NCBI GenBank assembly: GCA_947447845.1
Contig: CANFNO010000045.1
Span: forward strand, 1-10,814
DNA from: Burkholderiales bacterium
Lineage (GTDB): Bacteria > Pseudomonadota > Gammaproteobacteria > Burkholderiales > Burkholderiaceae
Reading direction: 5' to 3'
DNA: 10,814 nt
The notes under the pieces were generated by a model, which saw only the letters and a list, made by a program, of their open reading frames with translations, had not been told where the DNA came from and ran no database searches. Below, in pieces: positions 6,213-10,814 of the stretch (position 1 is its first letter; each line of letters begins with the position of its first letter). Both the position numbers and the translations under genes were made by a program.

Positions 6213-6722
6213 ATGAAAAAACTCATTCAATCCATGGTCGTAGCCGGTTTGATGGCCGCAGCTGGCGGCACCGCTTTTGCGCAGATGGGCGAAGGCATGA
6301 TGGGTCACGAAGGCATGCAGCACCGTGATCCGGCCAAGATGGCGCAAATGCATGCAAAGCATCTAGCCGACCTGAAAGCCAAACTCAAGATTACCGCTAC
6401 CCAGGAAACAGCCTGGAATGCCTTTGCCGAAGCCATGAAGCCACCAACTGACATGATGAATAAACGCCCGGATCGCGCAGAAATGGACAAACTTACGACG
6501 CCTGAGCGCATTGACAAAATGCGGGCTCTGCACAAGGAACACATGGCAGTGATGGAAGCCTCAATGGACAAGCGCGCTGAAGCAACCAAAGCCTTTTATG
6601 CCGCTTTAAGCGCCGAGCAAAAGAAAACTTTTGACGCTGAACACGCCAAGATGGACATGCGCAGCGAAGGGCAACACCGGATGCATGGTGGTCCTGATGC
6701 TAAGCCAGCTCCGAAGCAATAA
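6213..6722 (+). CDS. Spy/CpxP-like (LTXXQ-motif) periplasmic protein
   Basis: A 169-residue exported, mostly helical protein. A signal peptide (residues 1-23) ends in AFA before Gln24. Two degenerate LTxxQ repeats, LKITATQ (58-64) and LSAEQ (132-136), mark the Spy/CpxP family, whose members act as ATP-independent periplasmic chaperones or sense envelope and metal stress. The mature N-terminus (24-51) is unusually rich in Met and His (for example MGEGMMGHEGMQH), and the tail has further HRMHGG, suggesting copper or other soft-metal binding. The ATG at 6213 follows AAGG with good spacing. It converges on the glutaredoxin-like gene with a shared hairpin between them. No metal-resistance operon lies next to it in this window, so metal binding remains an inference. 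Confidence 0.87.
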   Translation: MKKLIQSMVVAGLMAAAGGTAFAQMGEGMMGHEGMQHRDPAKMAQMHAKHLADLKAKLKITATQETAWNAFAEAMKPPTDMMNKRPDRAEMDKLTTPERIDKMRALHKEHMAVMEASMDKRAEATKAFYAALSAEQKKTFDAEHAKMDMRSEGQHRMHGGPDAKPAPKQ

Positions 6723-6730
6723 ACCCAGTC

Positions 6731-6756
6731 AACAATGCGCTAGCCAGCGCATTGTT
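6731..6756. terminator. Bidirectional hairpin terminator
   Basis: AACAATGCGCT and AGCGCATTGTT form a perfect 11-bp stem with a four-base loop (AGCC). The hairpin starts eight bases after the end of the Spy-like gene. Its last base overlaps the stop codon of the convergent glutaredoxin-like gene. AT base pairs at the stem base give short A/T tracts on both sides, as expected for a terminator serving both directions. Confidence 0.8.
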
Positions 6757-7121
6757 TAAGCCAACATATTCTTGAGTTCGCCGCTGGCAATCAGGGCTTG
6801 CAAGTCTGTGAACCCTCCTACCAGCGTGCCCTTGACAAAGACCATGGGAAATGTGGGCCAGCCGGTCCACATTTTCAGCGCATTACGCAAACGCCAGCCA
6901 TGGAAATAGCTGCCGTACTGTAGATACCTGTACTTAACGCCCGCTGCGTCCAAAGCCTTACAGGCCTTTTTGGGGAAAGGATTTGCCGCCATCCCCACCA
7001 CAACCACCGCGTTCACCGCAACGGCGTCAAGAACTTCCTTGACAATTCCCGCCCCGTGCTGCGCCACATGCTCGCGTATCGCAGGATGCAGCTTTGCTTC
7101 TTCAAGTAGATAACGTGACAT
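6756..7121 (-). CDS. Glutaredoxin-fold protein lacking the active-site cysteines
   Basis: A 121-residue cytoplasmic protein of the monothiol-glutaredoxin-like class. Residues about 25-120 carry the thioredoxin fold: VVVVGM (beta-1), NPFPKKACKAL at the place of the active site, TFPMVFV (90-96) with the cis-proline, and GGFTDL (102-107), which normally binds glutathione. Where glutaredoxins have C-P-Y-C or C-G-F-S, this protein reads N-P-F-P (47-50), so both catalytic cysteines are gone; the only cysteine is Cys54, four residues after that motif. WTGWPTFP is kept. Residues 1-25 are an extra helical N-terminus. Thiol-disulfide exchange by the usual route is not expected; binding of glutathione or an Fe-S partner is possible. 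The ATG at 7119-7121 has an AAGGA site. The gene diverges from DUF2189 across an FNR-type box. Confidence 0.85.
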   Translation of the reverse strand: MSRYLLEEAKLHPAIREHVAQHGAGIVKEVLDAVAVNAVVVVGMAANPFPKKACKALDAAGVKYRYLQYGSYFHGWRLRNALKMWTGWPTFPMVFVKGTLVGGFTDLQALIASGELKNMLA

Positions 7122-7174
7122 GGTGCATTTCCTTCAATGATGAGACTCCTGCATTATGTGAGTAGCATTTACGT

Positions 7175-7188
7175 TTGATCAAAATCAA
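7175..7188. promoter_or_regulatory. FNR/Anr binding box
   Basis: TTGAT-CAAA-ATCAA is a perfect match to the FNR/Anr/FixK palindrome (TTGAT-N4-ATCAA), the site for oxygen-responsive activators. It lies between two divergent genes. A TACACT minus-10 at 7211-7216 would place the DUF2189 start site near 7223, which is 41.5 bases from the box centre, the standard class II activation position. On the minus strand, CATAAT (complement of 7153-7158) offers a minus-10 for the glutaredoxin-like gene about 36 bases from the centre, a less exact fit. Anaerobic or microaerobic induction is inferred. Confidence 0.8.
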
Positions 7189-7230
7189 GCTTGTAAGATG
7201 AGGGCGGAACTACACTGAACCCCCTACTTC

Positions 7231-8082
7231 ATGTCCACCACTACAGCCTCAATAGACGCGCCTAAGATTCGAACCATAGGCATGATGCAGCCTTTGATAT
7301 GGCTAGTTATGGCATGGCGCGATATTGCCAAATCGGGATGGGTGAGCGTCCTGCATGGAATGGCCATGAGCGGGTTCGGCATTGCAATCGTTGTTGTGGC
7401 CCACAACCGGTTCTGGTTGTTGGCAGGCGCACTATCGGGATTTATGGTGATCGCACCGGTACTCGCCACCAGCCTATATGCACTTAGCCGCGCAATTGAA
7501 CGTAAGGAAAAGCCCGATTTTTCAGTCGTGCTGAAGACTTGGTTTAACTGGCAGAACAATCATTTCAACAAGTGGGATAACGACTACTGGTGTCTGGTGC
7601 AATTCGGCGCATTGCTCGCAGCTGCTGCGACCGGTTGGGTCATGACCTCTGCGGCACTAATCACTCTGCTGGCTCCAGTACCAATCAATGGCCCCCTGGA
7701 CTTTGTTCACCATGTCATGCTGGCACCTGATGGCTGGCTGTTTGAAATCTGGCTTGTCGTCGGGGGTGTGATGGCAGCACCCATGTTTGCATCGAGTGTG
7801 ATTGCCATGCCCTTGTTGCTGGATCGACGCGTTACCCTCATGCAAGCGGTTTTGACAAGTTGGCAAACTGTGCTTGCAAACCCAGCGCCCATGGCCTTCT
7901 GGGCGGCCATTATCATGATTTTCACCCTGTTAGGTCTAGGCTCCCTGCTGCTGGGTTTGATTCCCGTGCTTCCCATGCTGGGACATGCCAGTTGGCACGC
8001 CTATCATGATCTTGTGGATGCCTCCCACCTGCCTGCGCGGGAGTCCTATTCGGCGCCCGACAGCCAGTTTGGTACGCGCTAA
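7231..8082 (+). CDS. DUF2189 family integral membrane protein
   Basis: A 283-residue inner-membrane protein with about five hydrophobic segments (near 43-57, 61-84, 122-148, 173-197 and 222-247). It ends in GHASWHAYHDLVD, the conserved C-terminal signature of DUF2189. Family members are common in alpha- and betaproteobacteria, often near respiratory genes; their biochemical role is unknown. I kept the ATG at 7231 because the residues between it and the first membrane segment look natural, but no clear ribosome-binding site precedes it. With the predicted start site near 7223 the leader would be only about eight bases, so the mRNA may be almost leaderless, or translation may begin at an internal ATG near 7282-7287. 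The stop TAA overlaps the ATG of the next gene by one base, indicating translational coupling. Confidence 0.87.
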   Translation: MSTTTASIDAPKIRTIGMMQPLIWLVMAWRDIAKSGWVSVLHGMAMSGFGIAIVVVAHNRFWLLAGALSGFMVIAPVLATSLYALSRAIERKEKPDFSVVLKTWFNWQNNHFNKWDNDYWCLVQFGALLAAAATGWVMTSAALITLLAPVPINGPLDFVHHVMLAPDGWLFEIWLVVGGVMAAPMFASSVIAMPLLLDRRVTLMQAVLTSWQTVLANPAPMAFWAAIIMIFTLLGLGSLLLGLIPVLPMLGHASWHAYHDLVDASHLPARESYSAPDSQFGTR

Positions 8083-8291
8083 TGTTTGGCTTTTCTGAAG
8101 AGCAAATTGCCACCTTCGGCCTCAGCTTTGGCGTGGGCGGCTTCATGCTCTACATGCTGTTCATCATCGGCCACCTCGCCTGGGAATCCAAGGCGGGTAA
8201 ATTCGGCACCTTTGTCATCTTTCTGGGCTTGGCCTTTGGCATGGTGGGCTTTGTTGCCAAATACTTCATCCAGTGGTTTATGGAGCACTAG
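8082..8291 (+). CDS. DUF2788 family small membrane protein
   Basis: A 69-residue protein with two membrane helices (about 12-33 and 42-63) joined by the loop ESKAGKFGT, which is the DUF2788 signature; the second helix ends in FVAK as in other members. The function is unknown. Its ATG is embedded in the stop of the DUF2189 gene (TAATG), so the two are surely one operon and probably made in fixed ratio under the FNR box. Its last four bases overlap the end of the convergent nnrU-like gene, leaving no room for a terminator between them. Confidence 0.85.
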   Translation: MFGFSEEQIATFGLSFGVGGFMLYMLFIIGHLAWESKAGKFGTFVIFLGLAFGMVGFVAKYFIQWFMEH

Positions 8292-8866
8292 CCGAACGGC
8301 TTGATGCCAATCAGCAGGCCATGCAGCCACATGGCAAAAACACCTGAGACCAACACACCCAACACCACTGTCAACAGTGTTGCTGAAGCAGTTCCTTTGG
8401 GATACTGAATGCCTTGCGCCCGATCACGACGGCGAGAGCTGATGTAGTCAAGAACTGCCCAGGCCAGGAAGGCGCCAAACAAAACCATATGCGCCAGATT
8501 TCCATTGGAAATCAAGTGTGCAAAAGCCCAAGACTTGACCCCCAGCACCATGGGGTGATGAACCCGTGCCTTGATGCCATTGCGGGGCACGTATGCTGCC
8601 ATCAACAACACAAATGCCAAGACATTGAACAGGGCAGCACCATGACGCATGGCGGGTGGTGGTACCCACAGCAATACGGGAACTTCACGGGCCACTCCGA
8701 AGCCCCAAATAATTAAAACGAAACCCAACAGTGACAAGGCCGTATAGCCGCCTTTAAATGCATTTTCACCAATTCGGGAAATGGTTTGTGTACGCCAACC
8801 ATCGGCAAAGATACGCACGGAGTGCACGCCTAAAAACAAAACCAACCCCAAAATCAAGTACGCCAT
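8288..8866 (-). CDS. NnrU family membrane protein
   Basis: A 192-residue inner-membrane protein with about five to six hydrophobic segments (near 1-18, 41-58, 76-92, 110-141 and 160-186). The family signature is HHPMVLGVKSWAFAHLISNG (103-122), and His15 and His75 sit in or next to membrane segments. NnrU was first described with nitrite and nitric oxide reductase genes, and family members are related to isoprenoid-pathway and haem-associated membrane proteins; the precise activity is not established. No denitrification genes are present in this window. The ATG at 8864-8866 has only a weak purine-rich ribosome-binding site. The gene begins 33 bases after the end of the diguanylate cyclase on the same strand, so the two may be co-transcribed. 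Confidence 0.86.
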   Translation of the reverse strand: MAYLILGLVLFLGVHSVRIFADGWRTQTISRIGENAFKGGYTALSLLGFVLIIWGFGVAREVPVLLWVPPPAMRHGAALFNVLAFVLLMAAYVPRNGIKARVHHPMVLGVKSWAFAHLISNGNLAHMVLFGAFLAWAVLDYISSRRRDRAQGIQYPKGTASATLLTVVLGVLVSGVFAMWLHGLLIGIKPFG

Positions 8867-8899
8867 GATGTTTACGCTTTCAGATTATTTGCAAAATTT

Positions 8900-10438
8900 T
8901 TAGCTACCAATGACCCGATTTTTTCCAGCGCGCTTGGCCAAATACATGGCCTTATCAGCACGCCGGATCGCATCCATACCAGGTTCATCACTGTTCAATT
9001 GGGCCACACCGGCACTGAAAGTAATCAGCACCTTCTCTGTTCCTGCCATGAAGAATCGTTTCGTCAATTCCCGCTGTAAACGGGTCATGGCCTCGATTCC
9101 TTGTTCCAGAAGGGTGTCTGGCAGAAGTATGACGAATTCTTCGCCCCCGTATCGCGAAAGGGTATCTTGAGGTCGCATGCATTCACGTGCCACTTGAGCC
9201 AGATGCTTCAATGCGCTGTCCCCCATAGCGTGACCCAAGGAATCGTTCAGGACCTTGAAATTGTCTATGTCGAGCAGTCCCACACTCAGAGGCGTTTCTT
9301 TGCGCCTGACCGTCGATATTTCCCTCTCGAGGGCTTCTTCCAAACCGCGGCGATTGAGTGCGCCTGTAAGTGGGTCGTGACGTGCCTGGGTACTTACGCG
9401 GTCTAGTTCCTGGTGCAATTTGGCAATTTCCGCCTGAGTAGCATTGGCCTGCTCGCGCATGGCCAGCAACTCGTCACGGGTTGTCAAAGCATCTTTGGCA
9501 ATATTGCGGGTCGCACCCACCACGTCCTTGAGAACCGGTGAAATCTCTTCAATCGACTTGGCCTTTTCAATCAATCGCGCACTCTCTTCCATCTTTACCT
9601 GAAAGGATCCGGTGGATTGCGATATCTGTGACAAACGTTCAATGAATGCGGCCAACATCTGACGCATTTCAATCTGCGCCAGAGTGGTCTTGTGCTTCGC
9701 ATCCTTTTGTTTGCCAATGACATCTTTAAGAAGATTTGCTACATCATCTAGACGTCTCAAAGACAGGGGCGGGGCAGATGCTGTTTTAAGCGCATCCATC
9801 TGACCCTTGAGCCACTGTTCGTCAATGCTCAACTCGCCAATATTCTCAAAAACCAGGTGCAGTAGTTTGAGCAATGCATTTTTGATTTCGGCCTGATCCT
9901 CCGCCGCAAACGACAGTCTGTGGCTGTAGTTCACCAGCATCAGTTTGACTGCCATAACGTCAAGTTCCGGTTGCTTCAAAGCCTTGATCAACTCCCGGCT
10001 TTGTTCTGCAAAGCGCACATCGTCTGTGCCTAACGCAGGCTGCGCGTATTCAATAAGGCGACCCATTTGCGCCAAAAATTCGGGTGTCAATGCCGACACG
10101 GATTCGGGCGTCATCGAAGCTGCTGCACCGCCACTTGATGACTCAGGACCAGTTGGCGAAAAACCGGCATAGGCCACAAAAGCCGCTCGTACGCCATCCC
10201 AATTCATTCGGTCTATGGACGATTCCAACAAGCCTTTCTGGCGTTGCTGTCCAGGAGTTTTCGCGTTTAGCGAAGAAGCAATGCTGCGCAATTCCTGGGC
10301 AGGAAAGTGCTCTACCGAGGGGATACCGGCAATCTCGTTGTAAATGGCCTTGTAGTTCACCGGAGTGGGAGGAAGCTTGCGGGCCGTCAACTGCTTAAGT
10401 GTTTCACGAGCCGTTTCAAAAGATTTTTTTTCACTCAT
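8900..10438 (-). CDS. GGDEF-domain diguanylate cyclase
   Basis: A 512-residue, apparently soluble protein predicted to make the second messenger cyclic di-GMP from two GTP. The C-terminal GGDEF domain (about 350-512) has DPLTGALNRRGL (355-366), the metal-binding LLDIDNFKVLND, and the catalytic RYGGEEF (GGEEF at 431-435). RPQD (422-425), five residues before it, is an intact I-site for product inhibition, so the enzyme should be active and feedback controlled. The N-terminal 340 residues are helical, without membrane segments or a named sensor, and end in a likely coiled coil (about 320-352). The frame extends to a TTG at 10471, but I chose ATG 10436-10438 (MSEKKSF) because AGGG lies eight bases upstream and homologous proteins of this kind begin close to the SFETARETLKQL segment. 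It lies just left of the origin-like region. Confidence 0.93.
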   Translation of the reverse strand: MSEKKSFETARETLKQLTARKLPPTPVNYKAIYNEIAGIPSVEHFPAQELRSIASSLNAKTPGQQRQKGLLESSIDRMNWDGVRAAFVAYAGFSPTGPESSSGGAAASMTPESVSALTPEFLAQMGRLIEYAQPALGTDDVRFAEQSRELIKALKQPELDVMAVKLMLVNYSHRLSFAAEDQAEIKNALLKLLHLVFENIGELSIDEQWLKGQMDALKTASAPPLSLRRLDDVANLLKDVIGKQKDAKHKTTLAQIEMRQMLAAFIERLSQISQSTGSFQVKMEESARLIEKAKSIEEISPVLKDVVGATRNIAKDALTTRDELLAMREQANATQAEIAKLHQELDRVSTQARHDPLTGALNRRGLEEALEREISTVRRKETPLSVGLLDIDNFKVLNDSLGHAMGDSALKHLAQVARECMRPQDTLSRYGGEEFVILLPDTLLEQGIEAMTRLQRELTKRFFMAGTEKVLITFSAGVAQLNSDEPGMDAIRRADKAMYLAKRAGKNRVIGS

Positions 10439-10610
10439 AAGCATCCCTAAATGCGAGCTTTTCTCTAGCAAACAATGAAGTCAACACAATGGCATCGAGA
10501 AGCCTGTGCAACCTGGAAGTATCCAATCTTTGTCGATTTTGCACCACTTAGAAGCACACGTTTGTTAGCCCAAAAGCAGACATTGACTATTTTTTACTGT
10601 CAAGGATGAA
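10439..10610. other. Non-coding leader between the cyclase and the origin-like region
   Basis: No gene is visible. TTGAC (10583-10587) and GTCAA (10599-10603) form a spaced inverted repeat around an AT-rich core. Read on the minus strand, the right arm gives TTGACA, a perfect minus-35 that could serve the cyclase gene, though I see no good minus-10 at 17 bases. Confidence 0.4.
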
Positions 10611-10613
10611 ACC

Positions 10614-10622
10614 TGTGGATAA
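10614..10622 (-). promoter_or_regulatory. DnaA box 1
   Basis: TGTGGATAA on the plus strand, the exact reverse complement of the consensus box TTATCCACA. It faces the next box across 19 bases. Confidence 0.82.
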
Positions 10623-10641
10623 AATTCTTGAATCGGACGAC

Positions 10642-10650
10642 TTATCCACA
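10642..10650 (+). promoter_or_regulatory. DnaA box 2
   Basis: TTATCCACA, exact consensus. A partial copy, TTATCCA, follows at 10671-10677 and may be a weak site. Confidence 0.82.
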
Positions 10651-10727
10651 GAATATCCAAAAATTTAAAGTTATCCAGTTTTCGAGTACACCAAAAAACA
10701 CGCTCACCAACATGGGTTGGAGAACTC

Positions 10728-10740
10728 TAAGTGATTGATT
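10728..10740 (-). promoter_or_regulatory. IHF binding site
   Basis: The minus strand reads AATCAATCACTTA, a full match to the IHF consensus WATCAA-N4-TTR. It sits between the left pair of DnaA boxes and the unwinding-side box, where an IHF bend would bring them together. AT-rich DNA produces such matches by chance, but the position is apt. Confidence 0.6.
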
Positions 10741-10758
10741 TAAATCATAAAAAATGAC

Positions 10759-10767
10759 TTATCCACA
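10759..10767 (+). promoter_or_regulatory. DnaA box 3, next to the unwinding element
   Basis: TTATCCACA, exact consensus, on the same strand as the following CTA run. It is the likely anchor for the DnaA filament that extends over the trios. Confidence 0.82.
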
Positions 10768-10786
10768 TAAAAGGTCTTTGCTCTAT

Positions 10787-10801
10787 CTACTACTACTACT
10801 C
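10787..10801 (+). promoter_or_regulatory. DnaA-trio unwinding element
   Basis: Four CTA triplets followed by CTC; the complementary strand therefore reads 3'-GAT repeats, the DnaA-trio motif known from Bacillus subtilis and found in many bacterial origins. DnaA assembles on this single strand to open the duplex. The perfect register of four trios downstream of a consensus box makes a chance microsatellite less likely. Confidence 0.7.
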
Positions 10802-10814
10802 TTTTTCTTAAAAA

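Larger units (their letters stand above)
10611..10814. other. oriC: Replication origin (oriC-like) region, cut by the window edge
   Basis: Three perfect DnaA boxes (TTATCCACA) lie at 10614-10622 (minus), 10642-10650 (plus) and 10759-10767 (plus), with a partial TTATCCA at 10671-10677. A perfect IHF consensus lies at 10728-10740, followed by the AT-rich stretch 10738-10755. Nineteen bases after the last box comes a run of four CTA triplets (10787-10798), then T-rich DNA (10801-10814). DnaA boxes, an IHF bend site and an adjacent DnaA-trio/unwinding element are the standard parts of a bacterial chromosomal origin, and the box-to-trio orientation agrees with the published layout. The initiator gene dnaA probably starts just beyond the right edge on the plus strand. 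A plasmid or secondary-replicon origin using DnaA is a less likely alternative. Confidence 0.8.

Noticed and set aside
10787..10801. CTA run as a simple microsatellite
   Set aside because: Register, orientation and position after an exact DnaA box fit the DnaA-trio element better than a chance repeat.
1..10814. CRISPR arrays, tRNA or rRNA genes, and complete insertion sequences
   Set aside because: No regularly spaced repeats, no tRNA-like cloverleaf motifs and no intact transposase were seen on reading both strands.

Overview
The window looks like the chromosome of a betaproteobacterium of the order Burkholderiales, most likely family Comamonadaceae (a Rhodoferax- or Polaromonas-like organism). 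This rests on recognition, not a database search: an RdgC, DUF2189, DUF2788, NnrU and GGDEF gene set of betaproteobacterial character, a GC-rich repeat at about 4440-4515 of a kind I associate with Comamonadaceae intergenic regions, and an origin-like region at the right end.

The left part (1 to about 4440) is gene-poor and decayed. It holds one intact SAM-dependent methyltransferase (392-1255, minus) lying between two diverged direct repeats (141-240 and 1493-1592), and a small doubtful ORF (1794-1985). It also holds a set of signalling remnants: a possible hemerythrin-like fragment, a CheY-like receiver fragment joined out of frame to the end of an Hpt domain, one intact bacteriohemerythrin (2923-3321, minus), and an ORF (3883-4434) that fuses a bacteriophytochrome-type PAS domain to the C-terminal tail of a pirin. 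The picture is of a sensory or chemotaxis island eroded by deletions and rearrangements.

The right part (about 4440 to 10438) is densely packed and orderly. A secreted glycine-zipper protein (4630-5091) converges on rdgC (5104-6021, minus, GTG start). A Spy/CpxP-like periplasmic protein (6213-6722) converges on a glutaredoxin-fold protein that has lost both active-site cysteines (6756-7121, minus), and the two share a strong hairpin terminator. The glutaredoxin-like gene diverges from a DUF2189 membrane protein (7231-8082) across a perfect FNR/Anr box (7175-7188). DUF2189 is coupled to a DUF2788 protein (8082-8291), which ends tail-to-tail on an NnrU-family membrane protein (8288-8866, minus). 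Upstream of nnrU on the same strand is a diguanylate cyclase with intact GGEEF and I-site (8900-10438, minus). The FNR box and the NnrU, DUF2189 and hemerythrin families suggest a low-oxygen respiratory theme.

The right edge (about 10610-10814) has the architecture of a bacterial replication origin: three perfect DnaA boxes, a perfect IHF consensus, AT-rich DNA and a run of CTA triplets that fits the DnaA-trio unwinding element. dnaA (or another initiator gene) probably follows on the plus strand just outside the window.

I found no clearly new multi-gene system. The items most worth a second look are the PAS-pirin chimera, the cysteine-free glutaredoxin-like protein beside an FNR-controlled membrane module, and the origin.
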